This document shows, in pieces, positions 9,849 to 18,647 of a stretch of DNA of 52,479 nucleotides; the stretch's first letter is position 1; each line of letters opens with the position of its first letter. Position numbers and translations under genes: made by a program. Below the pieces are notes generated by a model. It ran no database searches. It had not been told where the DNA came from and was given only the letters and a program-made list of their open reading frames with translations. The stretch comes from Acidovorax sp. (lineage in GTDB: Bacteria; Pseudomonadota; Gammaproteobacteria; Burkholderiales; Burkholderiaceae_C): assembly GCA_024711405.1 (NCBI GenBank), contig JANJSZ010000143.1:1-52479 (forward strand). Direction: 5' to 3'.

Positions 9849-10085
9849 TCAATCCGCCATGGCCCGCGCCATGTACACCGCACCCGCACCATAGCTGGCC
9901 AGGTGGCACGCAAACACCTCGGCGCTCTCGACGAAGCCAGCGCCATCGCAAGCCTGCTGCACGGCCAGAACCTCCTCGAGGTCGTGGTGCGCGAAGGCAC
10001 ACAGGCACACCAGGGGCAAAGGGAGCACACAAGGGGACATCACGGCAGGCTGCAGACCAAAGCCAGGCACCGGATTGTCAGTCAA
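9849..10085 (-). CDS. Small hypothetical protein
   Basis: 78-aa ORF with TTG start, in otherwise unassigned space; weak support. Confidence 0.3.
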   Translation of the reverse strand: MTDNPVPGFGLQPAVMSPCVLPLPLVCLCAFAHHDLEEVLAVQQACDGAGFVESAEVFACHLASYGAGAVYMARAMAD

Positions 10086-10454
10086 GGTGCGTCAGGCAAG
10101 GAACCGCCCGCTCCTTGCGGGTGCAGCGCGCTGGGTGCGCGGGGATCAGGCGGCCTGCACGGCGGCAGGCAGGCCCCAGGCGCTGGCGGTCACGGTCAGC
10201 ACGGCGGCGATGGTCGCGTTCAGGGGCAGAAGGGAGAGGATCGGCATGGCAACGGCATTCAGGCAACAGAACAATGCCGCAAAGGTAACCGCTGGCTGTG
10301 ACGCGGGGATGACATGGTGCGGCGCAAACGATGACAAGCAGCACGCCCCGTGCAAGTGATGCGGGGGTATTGCTGGCGCGTCACACGGCCGTCATGCAAG
10401 GGCAAAACACTGCGCCTTCGTTGTTTCAATTCGTCACATCACGGAAGGCCCACC

Positions 10455-12350
10455 ATGCACCTGCACATCTCGCTTGTATCGCCCCGCCGTCCGCTGGCCC
10501 TGGCCCTGATGGGCGCGCTCTCCCTGGGCCTGGTGGCCTGTGGCGGCAGCGACGATGGCCCCAGCTTCAAGGCCATCGAGCTGAACATTGCCCACATCAA
10601 CGACCACCACTCGCAGCTCGACGCGTTTGCCGCCACCGAACTCACCCTCGACGGCGTGGCCACGCAGGTGGAGCTGGGTGGCTTTGCGCGCCAGACGGCG
10701 CTGTTCAAGTCGCTGGCCGGCACGCCCAACCTGCTCAAGCTGCACGCGGGCGATGCCATCACGGGCTCGCTGTACTACACCTTCTTCAAGGGCAAGGCCG
10801 ATGCGCAGATGATGAACAGCATCTGCTTTGACGCCTTCATTCCGGGCAACCACGAGTTTGACGACGGCGACAGCGTCTTCAAGGGGTTTCTGGATGCACT
10901 GGCCGACCCGGCCAACGGCGGCAACTGCAAGACGCCCACGCTGTCGGCCAACATCGTGCCGCAGACCGGCACGCCCCTGGCTCCGGCGGGCGCCCCTACC
11001 TACCTGCAGCCCTACACCATCAAGAAGATCGATGGCGTGGACGTCGGCATCGTGGGCCTGACCATTGCCGGCAAGACAACCACTTCGTCGCGCCCGCTGG
11101 CCACCACCCAGTTCCTGGATGAAGCCGCCTCGGCGCAAAAGGCGATCGACGAACTCAAGGGGAAGGGCGTGCGCCACATCGTGCTGGTGTCGCACCTGGG
11201 CTACGACAACGACAAGCAGATCGCCACCAAACTGACCGACGTGGACGTGGTCATCGGGGGCGATTCGCACACCCTGCTGGGCGACTTCAAGGCCGTGGGG
11301 GTTGCGTCCGCCACCGGCACCTACCCGACGGTGGTGACCAACAAATCGGGCGAGACGGTGTGTATCGGCCAGGCCTGGGAATACGCCAAGGCCTACGGCC
11401 ACATGAACGTAAAGTTCAACGACAAGGGCAGCGTCGCCAGCTGCGGCGGCAAGACCCAGCTGGTGATTGGCGACCGCTTCAAGCGCAAGGACAGCACCGG
11501 CACCTGGCAACCGCTGGCCGATGCCGATCGCGCCGCGCTGGTCAGCAAGCTGGCGTCCAGCGCCAACGTGAAGGTCGTGACGCCCGACGCCACAGCGACG
11601 CAGACGCTGTCCGTCTACACATCCCAGGTCACGGCGCAGAAGGCCATCACCATCGGCACGGCCAGCGAAGCCCTGTGCCTGATGCGCGTGCCCGGTGGCT
11701 CCAACAGCCGCAACACGGGCGTGGCGGGCTGTGAAACCGCCAACACCCTGGCCCGTGGCAGCGATGCCGCCCAGGTGGTGTCAGAGGCCTTCCTGCGCGC
11801 CAGCAAGCGCGCTGACTTTGCACTGCAAAACGCCGGTGGTGTGCGCACCCCGATTGCCGCCGGCACACTGAGCATGAACACGGCCTTCACCCTGCTGCCG
11901 TTCACCAACGTGCTGGTCGAGATGGACCTCAAGGGCTCCGAAGTGATGGCCGCCCTGGAAGACGGCGTGGCCGCCCATCTGGACGCCACCGTGCCCTCGG
12001 ACGGCGCGCACCCCTACGCCGCCGGCCTGCGCTGGGACCTGGACATGAGCAAGACCAAGGGCCAACGCTTCAGCAACGTGCAGGTGCGCAGCAAGACCAC
12101 GGGTGCCTGGACCGCCATCGACCCCGCCAAGACCTATGTGCTGGTGACCAACGACTTCGTGGCCGCAGGCGGTGACGGCTACGCCACGCTCAAGCCCATC
12201 TACGCCGCAGGCCGTTATGTCAATACCTACCTGCTCTATACGCAGAGCTTTGTGGACTATGTGATCGCCCAGGGCACCATCGCCCGCCCCCAGGCGGCTG
12301 ACTACTCGCACCAGAAGGTCTTCACCAAGGCGGGCGTGGCGCTGCCCTGA
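10455..12350 (+). CDS. Bifunctional metallophosphatase/5'-nucleotidase family lipoprotein
   Basis: Lipobox LGLVACGGSDD; metallophosphoesterase motifs NIAHINDHHSQ, GDAITGSLYY, GNHEFDDG; C-terminal nucleotidase domain VTNDFVAAGGDGYATL. Confidence 0.87.
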   Translation: MHLHISLVSPRRPLALALMGALSLGLVACGGSDDGPSFKAIELNIAHINDHHSQLDAFAATELTLDGVATQVELGGFARQTALFKSLAGTPNLLKLHAGDAITGSLYYTFFKGKADAQMMNSICFDAFIPGNHEFDDGDSVFKGFLDALADPANGGNCKTPTLSANIVPQTGTPLAPAGAPTYLQPYTIKKIDGVDVGIVGLTIAGKTTTSSRPLATTQFLDEAASAQKAIDELKGKGVRHIVLVSHLGYDNDKQIATKLTDVDVVIGGDSHTLLGDFKAVGVASATGTYPTVVTNKSGETVCIGQAWEYAKAYGHMNVKFNDKGSVASCGGKTQLVIGDRFKRKDSTGTWQPLADADRAALVSKLASSANVKVVTPDATATQTLSVYTSQVTAQKAITIGTASEALCLMRVPGGSNSRNTGVAGCETANTLARGSDAAQVVSEAFLRASKRADFALQNAGGVRTPIAAGTLSMNTAFTLLPFTNVLVEMDLKGSEVMAALEDGVAAHLDATVPSDGAHPYAAGLRWDLDMSKTKGQRFSNVQVRSKTTGAWTAIDPAKTYVLVTNDFVAAGGDGYATLKPIYAAGRYVNTYLLYTQSFVDYVIAQGTIARPQAADYSHQKVFTKAGVALP

Positions 12351-12438
12351 GGTCGCCCGGTGTGGCGTGCGCGCGCCTGTGGCCCGCCGCGCATGCCACG
12401 CACCGAACCTGCGCCGCAGGCAGCGGGGGCCAGCCACG

Positions 12439-14133
12439 CTACCGCGCCACCGCCAGCCCCGCGCCATGCCCGCGCGTGAAGGCCTCTTCGAACACCGAAT
12501 ACCCCGACCAGTCGCTGTGCGCAAACGCCAGCCGCGCCGTGGTGGGCGTGGGCAGCCACGCAGCTCGCTCACCATTGAACAGCCGATTGCGCTTGCTGGA
12601 CGGGCGCTGCAGGCCAATCTGGCTGAAAAAACCCAGCACACCCGGCGTGGGGATGGCCATGGCATGGCCGTAGCGGGTGATGTCGATGCGCGTGGCGCGG
12701 CGCGGCAGGTCGGGGTGGGGCCCGCTCAAAGCGGCCAGCGCGGCCTGGGCCCAGTGCGTCCAGGGCTGGTTGGCCAGTTGCACGCGGCCCTGCGGCACAT
12801 CGCCCAGGGCCTGGTAGTAGCTGAGCACGGTGGGCCCGGCGAGCACGGCGCGGGGGTCCAGGCGCTGGTGGCCGGCGTCCACATAGCCCAGGCCGCCGGG
12901 GTTGGCATCGCCGTAGAGCACGTTGTCCCACGCGGGCGCGGCGCCGGGGCGGTCGGCCAGCGGTGCGTCGATGTGGATGTTGGCCACCAGCCAGGGCGCC
13001 CACTGCAGGCGCCGCGCGGCCGCGCGCAGGAACGCCGGGGGCTGTTGCACCACGCGCGCGGCCACCATCACCGGCAGCGCCACGATGCAGCGCTGCGCCT
13101 GCCAGCGCTCCACGCTGTCGGTGGCGTGGTTGTAGGCGTCCACCTCCACGCCGTGGCGGCCCTCGGCGATGCGCAGCACGCTGCAGGCGGTGCGCAGCTG
13201 CCCGCCGTCCTGCAGCGGCGCGGCCAGGCGCCGGGTGAGCCAGCCATTGCCCTCGGGCCAGGTGAGCACGCCCTCGCGCTCCTCGGGCGCGGCATCGCCC
13301 GGCGCATGGAAGCCGTGACGGCTGGCGAAGTAGTGGATGCCGGCCCAGGCCGACACGCGCGCGGTACCGGCGCCGTAGTCGTCACGGCAACAGTAGTCGA
13401 GGTACCAGCGCAGGTGCGGGTCGTCCAGGTTCTCGCGGGCCAGCCATTCATCAACAGTAATGGCGTCCAGCGCTTTCTGGACGGGCGCAATAGACCTTTT
13501 GGAGTCAACACTCTTGAGCATGGGCATGGTGAAGCGCGCGGCCTGGCCCAGCGCCTGCACCCGCTCGGCAAAACGCCGGTACTGCGCCAGCGTGGCCACG
13601 CCCACGCCCTGCACGGGCAGCAGGCCCTCTTGCCACTCGCCCTCGAAGAACAGGCGCTCCTGCGGACTGTGGCACAGGTGGCGCTCGTCGTATTGCCAGC
13701 GCCCGGCCACGCGCTGGCGCAGGCCCAGTTCTTCCAGCAGGTCCTGCACCTCGCGCGCATCGTCGCCGGGCACGGGCAGGTAGTGCGCGCCCAGCGGGCA
13801 GGCAATGCCGTTCACCTGGCCGCCGCGGCTGTTACCGCCGGCCTCGTCTTCCAGCTCCAGCAGGGCAAAGTCATCCACCCCCGCCAGCCGCAGCGAGCGC
13901 GCCGCCGCCAGCCCGGCCACGCCACCGCCCGCGATGACGATCTGCGCGCGGCGCACCACGGCGGGCGCGGGCAGCGTGCCGGTGGCCAGCAGGTCGCGCA
14001 GCGCATGGCCGCGCGCCATGTCGATGCCGGTGAAGCCGCCTTCGAGCGTGCGCGGCACCTCATGACAGCCTGCGAGGACGCTGGCTGCGGCGGTGGCAAG
14101 GAAATGGCGGCGCTGCATGGTTTCAGAGGCCAA
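12439..14133 (-). CDS. Exported FAD-dependent oxidoreductase (amine-oxidase-like)
   Basis: Tat/lipoprotein-like N-terminus QRRHFLATAAASVLAGC; dinucleotide-binding VVRRAQIVIAGGGVAGLAAARSLRLAG; EDEAGGNSRGGQVNG; C-terminal LAFAHSDWSGYSVFEEA. Confidence 0.78.
   Translation of the reverse strand: MASETMQRRHFLATAAASVLAGCHEVPRTLEGGFTGIDMARGHALRDLLATGTLPAPAVVRRAQIVIAGGGVAGLAAARSLRLAGVDDFALLELEDEAGGNSRGGQVNGIACPLGAHYLPVPGDDAREVQDLLEELGLRQRVAGRWQYDERHLCHSPQERLFFEGEWQEGLLPVQGVGVATLAQYRRFAERVQALGQAARFTMPMLKSVDSKRSIAPVQKALDAITVDEWLARENLDDPHLRWYLDYCCRDDYGAGTARVSAWAGIHYFASRHGFHAPGDAAPEEREGVLTWPEGNGWLTRRLAAPLQDGGQLRTACSVLRIAEGRHGVEVDAYNHATDSVERWQAQRCIVALPVMVAARVVQQPPAFLRAAARRLQWAPWLVANIHIDAPLADRPGAAPAWDNVLYGDANPGGLGYVDAGHQRLDPRAVLAGPTVLSYYQALGDVPQGRVQLANQPWTHWAQAALAALSGPHPDLPRRATRIDITRYGHAMAIPTPGVLGFFSQIGLQRPSSKRNRLFNGERAAWLPTPTTARLAFAHSDWSGYSVFEEAFTRGHGAGLAVAR
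13457..13500. repeat. AGCGCTT-core repeat copy inside FAD oxidoreductase CDS
   Basis: taatggcGTCCAGCGCTTTCTGGACgggcgcaatagac; inverted arms GTCCAG/CTGGAC. Confidence 0.5.
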
Positions 14134-14199
14134 CAGGTGGGCTATGGTCAGCAGCCGTCGACACCGGCGCGGCCCCAGCCAGGGCTCCCGCGCAAGGGC

Positions 14200-14282
14200 C
14201 GCCCCGCCGCGCTGGGAGCGTCCCCCCTCCGCGCAGCAAAGCGAAGAAGAGAGGGGGGAAGCGGCGTAGCCGCTCAGGGGGG
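14200..14282. repeat. Multi-stem intergenic repeat (GGGGGGAAGCGGCGTAGCCGCTCAGGGGGG type)
   Basis: TCCCCCCTC (14221-14229) pairs perfectly with GAGGGGGGA (14251-14259), followed by AGCGGC-GTA-GCCGCT (14260-14274); recognised as a Comamonadaceae-type intergenic repeat from memory. Confidence 0.6.
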
Positions 14283-14289
14283 TGCCTCC

Positions 14290-15828
14290 TCAATGCTTTC
14301 CCCACTCGCGCTCGTAGGTATGCACCAGCGCCTGGTTCGACAGCCGGTTCACCTCGGCCGGCACTCGGGCCATGTCGAGCGGAAAGTCGAACAGCAACGG
14401 CAGCGTGCCAGCGCTCAAGAACTGCAGCCCCGCGGGCAGCGCCTCGGGCAGGCGCCAGGGGCGTCGGCTGGCGATGACGAAACCCCACTCGCCAAAGCTG
14501 GGCACATGGGCATGGTAGGGCGCCGTGCGCAGGCCCACCGACTCCATGGTCTGCACCACGGTCCAGAAACTCTGGCGCGCCACCAGGGGCGAAGTGGTCT
14601 GCACCACGGCGTAGCCGCTGGCCGCCAGGCGCTTGTCGAGCAGCGCGTAGAAGCTGTTGGTGTAGAGCTTGCCGATGGAAAAATTGGTGGGATCGGGGAA
14701 ATCCACCACGATCACGTCAAAAGTGTCCGTCCCCTCCTGCAGCCAGCCAAAGGCATCGGTATTGACGATCTTCACCTTGGGGTTTTGCAGCGCGTGGCCG
14801 TTGAGCTGCGCCAGCATGGGGTTGTCGCTGAAGATGCGCGTCATCGCCGGGTCGAGCTCAACCAGCGTGACCGATTCCACCGAGGGGTATTTCAGGATCT
14901 CGCGCACCGCCATGCCGTCGCCGCCGCCCAGCACCGCCACCCGTTGGGGTGCCCCGTGCGCCGCCATGGCCGGGTGCACCAGGGCCTCGTGGTAGCGGTA
15001 TTCGTCGCGCTCGGCAAACTGCAGGTTGCCGTTGAGGAACAGCCGGTGCCCCGTGCGCCCCCGCGTGACCACGATGCGCTGGTAGGGCGATGCGGTGCTG
15101 AACACGATGCGGTCCTGGTAGAACTTGTCCTCGGCAAAGCTGGTGATGTGCTCGGCCCCTGCCAGGGCCGCCAGCAGGATGCCCAGCACCATCGCGCAGG
15201 CCGCCACATGCGCCTTCAGGCGCCGCAGCTCGTGCCGGAACAGCCACACGGCCCACAGCGCCACCAGTGCATTCATCAAGCCAAACAGCAGCCCCGTGCG
15301 GATCAGCCCCAACTGCGGCACCAGCAGCAGCGGGAACGCCAGCGACACGGCCAGCGCGCCCAGATAGTCGAAGGTCAGCACCTGCGAGACCAGGTCTTTC
15401 AGCGCCACGTTGCGCTTCAAGATGCGCATGACCAGCGGAATCTCCAGCCCCACCAGCGTGCCCACCATGAACACCATGCCGTACAGCAGCAAGCGAAAGG
15501 CGCCCGGCGTGTAGGCGTTGGCCAGGAACAGCGTGGCCGGCAGCGCCCCGCCCATCAGCGCCACCAGCAGCTCGATGCGCAGGAAATGCGCGGGCAGTTG
15601 CCGCTCGAAATACCGCGACAGCCAGGAGCCCACGCCCATGGCAAACAGGTAGGTGCCGATGATGGTGCTGAACTGCAGCACCGAGTCGCCCAGCAGGTAC
15701 GACGCCAGCGCGCCCGCCGCCAGCTCGTACAGCAGGCCGCAGGCGGCCACCACGAACACGCTGATGAGCAGGGCGACTTCGATGGGGCGGGGGCCTGGGG
15801 CAGCGGCAGGCGCTTCGGAAGGCGTCAT
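14290..15828 (-). CDS. Membrane-bound spermidine synthase-like / polyamine aminopropyltransferase
   Basis: N-terminal TM region (PIEVALLISVFVVAACGLLYELAAGALASYLLGDSVLQFSTIIGTYLFAMGVGSWLSRYFE) plus SpeE fold (HEALVHPAM, VAVLGGGDGMAVREILKYPSVESVTLVELDPAM, DVIVVDFPDPTN). Confidence 0.88.
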   Translation of the reverse strand: MTPSEAPAAAPGPRPIEVALLISVFVVAACGLLYELAAGALASYLLGDSVLQFSTIIGTYLFAMGVGSWLSRYFERQLPAHFLRIELLVALMGGALPATLFLANAYTPGAFRLLLYGMVFMVGTLVGLEIPLVMRILKRNVALKDLVSQVLTFDYLGALAVSLAFPLLLVPQLGLIRTGLLFGLMNALVALWAVWLFRHELRRLKAHVAACAMVLGILLAALAGAEHITSFAEDKFYQDRIVFSTASPYQRIVVTRGRTGHRLFLNGNLQFAERDEYRYHEALVHPAMAAHGAPQRVAVLGGGDGMAVREILKYPSVESVTLVELDPAMTRIFSDNPMLAQLNGHALQNPKVKIVNTDAFGWLQEGTDTFDVIVVDFPDPTNFSIGKLYTNSFYALLDKRLAASGYAVVQTTSPLVARQSFWTVVQTMESVGLRTAPYHAHVPSFGEWGFVIASRRPWRLPEALPAGLQFLSAGTLPLLFDFPLDMARVPAEVNRLSNQALVHTYEREWGKH

Positions 15829-18542
15829 GCCAGCACCGTGTCCAACTGCTGCGCCAGGCTCTTGCCGTCTTGCTGCTTGGTCAGCCAACCAAACACGGCT
15901 TTGCCCGCGCTGGCCTGTGCCCACAGCGCACCCACCTGGCTCTTTTCAATTTCGTAGGGGTCGTTCAGCAAATGCGCCCCTTTGTATTCGAGCAAGGCCA
16001 CACGGCCATCGACCAGCTCGGCCACAAAGTCGGCAAAAAACCGGCCGCGCGACGTGGGCAGGGCAAAGCCGCAGGGCGCGGTATCCAGGTTGCGCACCCA
16101 TTGCTTGACCCGGGGGTGGCGGTCAATCCGCTGCGCGCACTGAAACTCTTCGCCGCCATCCTTCAGGTCGGCCAGCACGGCAAAGTAATGCCGCGTGAAC
16201 TGGTAGCGCCCGCTGTAGCGCGACGCCACCGGCGCCGGGTATCGGCCAGGCTCCAACACATGGGGCCGAAGCCAGTCGCTCTCCAGCAACCACGCGCCCG
16301 CCTGACCGTTTTGCAGCACCAGCTGGCGAAACTGCCGCGTGGCCGCCTGGTCGCGCAGGTCGCCCACATGCAACGCAATGCACCGGGCCAACTGGAATCG
16401 CGCCTGCGCCAGCAGCGCCAGCGGCAGGCCGCAGGCATGCAGCTGGTGGTTCACCACAGCCGCCAGAAAAGCGCGGCGCTGCGACTGGGTAGTGCCCGCC
16501 AGCGGCGCGTGCAGTGCCTTGTGCAGCGACTGGTCCAGCCAGCGCACCAGCGTGTCGGCGGTGATGCTGCTGGCGCCGTATTCCATGGCCATCTGCTGCA
16601 CATCGGTGGGGCGCAGCGTCACGCGCGCGTCCTTCACGTCGATCTCGATCACGTTCGACTCTTGCACCACATGAAAACCGGGCAGCTGCACGGCCTGGGG
16701 GCTGAGCAGATCAAGCTCCACCGTCCCCAGCACCGCGCCCTGCTCCAGCGGCCACAGCGGCGCCTGGGCGTCGGTGCGATAGGCCAGCGTGGGCACGGGC
16801 GCAAAGCGCACGCCGCGCGATGCGGGGGCCACGCTGGCGGCCACCAGCGCGTTGTGCTGGGCCACCTGCTCGCGCAGCTGCTCCTGCTTTTTGGCCCCGC
16901 GCACCTGGGCCAGCATCAGCGCCTCGGTGCTGGCCTCGATGTGGCCCGCAACCACCAGCTGCGTCGCACCGGCAATGGCCTGCTGCTGCACACCGGGCAC
17001 TGCCAGCAGCTCGGGCGTGGCTGCAATTACATCAAAATTAGTAGCTATCAGCGCTTGAGGGGCGGGCGCTGCATGTGGATTTTCGTCAAATTCTTCGCCA
17101 AACAGCGGGTAGCTCGATGGCGGCGCCAGCATCGAAGCCACATCCAGCGCCTCGAACCCCATGTGCTGGATCAACCGGTCGGCCAGTGCATGCGCTGCAG
17201 CAGAAAACTCCGCCGCGCACACATGGGCATAAGCGCGGTTGAGCGCCTCGCGCCCACGCCGGCGGGCCTGCGGCATGCGCAGCACACGGCCCAGCAACTG
17301 CTCCACCGCCGTGGCGCTGGTCAGCTTTTGCAGGCTGCACAGCACATAGGCAAACGGGCAATCCCAGCCCTCGCGCAGCGCCTGCACCGTAATCACATAA
17401 CGCACCGGGCAATTGCGCGCCGCCAGGTTGATGTCGTCCAGCCCGCGCTGGGTGCCTGTGGCCACCACGATCTGGTTGTCTGGCAGATTGAGCTCTTCCA
17501 CCAGATAGCGGCGCAGTGCCTCCGGCGGCATCTCGTCGCCCAGGTTTTGCGCCTGAAAGAGCACGATGGGCCGCACATAGCCATGCCCCTCGGCCTCGTC
17601 CTTCAGCGCCTCGGCCTCCAGCTTGCGCTGCGTCTGCACTGCGCCAAACACGGCGGCGGGCCAGCCCTCGGGGTGCTCGGCCAGCACGATGGGCAGCTTG
17701 ATCATGTCCTCGGCCGCCAGCTCCTGCGCGCTGACGTGGTAGAGCACATTGGTCTTGGTCGCAATCGGCGTGGCCGTCAGCTCCAGGATGAACGCGGGGT
17801 TCAGGCGCTGCAGCGCAGTAAAGCTCTTGTCCGTTTTGGTGTTGTGCGCCTCGTCCACGATAAGCAGGGGGCGGTGCAGCGCCAGCCAGTTGGCCAGGCT
17901 CCAGCGTAGCTGGCCCACAAAGCCGGCCAGCACGCCGGTGGTGTCGCGCGCCACATCCTCGGGCGTAACCAGGGCGTCGGGCAGCTCGCGCAGCGGCGCC
18001 AGGGTGCGTTCATCAGCGCCCTTGAAGTGCGGTTCAAAGCCCTCCGCAAAGCTGTACACATTGCGCTGGCCCGCGTCCTCCACCCGAAAACTCTGGATGG
18101 TTGCCACCACCACCACGGCATGGCGCCCCCAGTCGGGCGGGGCGATTTGCGCCACGTCGTCGAGCGTGCACACCTGCAAGCCCTCGCCATAGGCATCGGT
18201 CAGCGCGGCGCGGTAGGCGTGGCCGGGCGTCTGCAAGGCCTTGAGCGTTTGCTGGCGAATGGCGTCGCTGGGCACCAGCCACACGGTCACTGGCGCATCG
18301 CTGCCTTGCCACTCGCGCGCCAGCAGGGGCACCGCGTGCGCCGCCAGCACCGTTTTGCCGCCGCCCGTGGGAATGCGCAGGCACACGCAAGGCACCTGCG
18401 GGCCAAAGGCGTCAAGGTTGTAGGGGCGGCCCGCCAGTTCGCCAAAGGCCAGCGCCGGGCCCTTGGTGCGGGCTGCGCGGGCGAACGCGCCCAGCGCATC
18501 CAGGGCGGTTTGCTGGTAGGACTTGAGGGTGATGGGGGTCAT
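15825..18542 (-). CDS. DEAD/DEAH helicase with C-terminal nuclease, type III restriction Res-like subunit
   Basis: Walker A RIPTGGGKTVLAAHAVPL; DEAH in LIVDEAHNTKTDKSF; LTATPI; VEQLLGRVLRMPQARR; C-terminal ADFVAELVDGRVALLEYKGAHL PD-(D/E)XK-like. Start chosen at MTPITLKSYQQ; ORF opens upstream at 18641. Confidence 0.85.
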   Translation of the reverse strand: MTPITLKSYQQTALDALGAFARAARTKGPALAFGELAGRPYNLDAFGPQVPCVCLRIPTGGGKTVLAAHAVPLLAREWQGSDAPVTVWLVPSDAIRQQTLKALQTPGHAYRAALTDAYGEGLQVCTLDDVAQIAPPDWGRHAVVVVATIQSFRVEDAGQRNVYSFAEGFEPHFKGADERTLAPLRELPDALVTPEDVARDTTGVLAGFVGQLRWSLANWLALHRPLLIVDEAHNTKTDKSFTALQRLNPAFILELTATPIATKTNVLYHVSAQELAAEDMIKLPIVLAEHPEGWPAAVFGAVQTQRKLEAEALKDEAEGHGYVRPIVLFQAQNLGDEMPPEALRRYLVEELNLPDNQIVVATGTQRGLDDINLAARNCPVRYVITVQALREGWDCPFAYVLCSLQKLTSATAVEQLLGRVLRMPQARRRGREALNRAYAHVCAAEFSAAAHALADRLIQHMGFEALDVASMLAPPSSYPLFGEEFDENPHAAPAPQALIATNFDVIAATPELLAVPGVQQQAIAGATQLVVAGHIEASTEALMLAQVRGAKKQEQLREQVAQHNALVAASVAPASRGVRFAPVPTLAYRTDAQAPLWPLEQGAVLGTVELDLLSPQAVQLPGFHVVQESNVIEIDVKDARVTLRPTDVQQMAMEYGASSITADTLVRWLDQSLHKALHAPLAGTTQSQRRAFLAAVVNHQLHACGLPLALLAQARFQLARCIALHVGDLRDQAATRQFRQLVLQNGQAGAWLLESDWLRPHVLEPGRYPAPVASRYSGRYQFTRHYFAVLADLKDGGEEFQCAQRIDRHPRVKQWVRNLDTAPCGFALPTSRGRFFADFVAELVDGRVALLEYKGAHLLNDPYEIEKSQVGALWAQASAGKAVFGWLTKQQDGKSLAQQLDTVLA
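17029..17074. repeat. AGCGCTT-core repeat copy inside res-like CDS
   Basis: tacatcaaaattaGTAGCTATCAGCGCTTGAGGGGCGGGCGCTgc. Confidence 0.5.
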
Positions 18543-18647
18543 GGGGATGGATTTGAATTGGCGCAAATTTTGGGAATCTTTAGCCAATGCACCAATGCAA
18601 GTTGTTGATTTATAAGGATTTTTAATTTTCCATTGGAACAATATTGG

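Noticed and set aside
10146-10355. 69-aa minus-strand hydrophobic ORF in the phytase/nucleotidase gap
   Set aside because: No clear RBS or family and could be chance; left unannotated
12367-15957. 1196-aa plus-strand ORF spanning the FAD oxidase and SpeE-like genes
   Set aside because: Antisense to two well-supported genes; low-complexity His/Arg/Gln/Gly/Ala composition typical of high-GC antisense frames; no recognisable domain
15870-17909. 679-aa plus-strand ORF opposite res
   Set aside because: Antisense shadow of a helicase with clear motifs; biased composition
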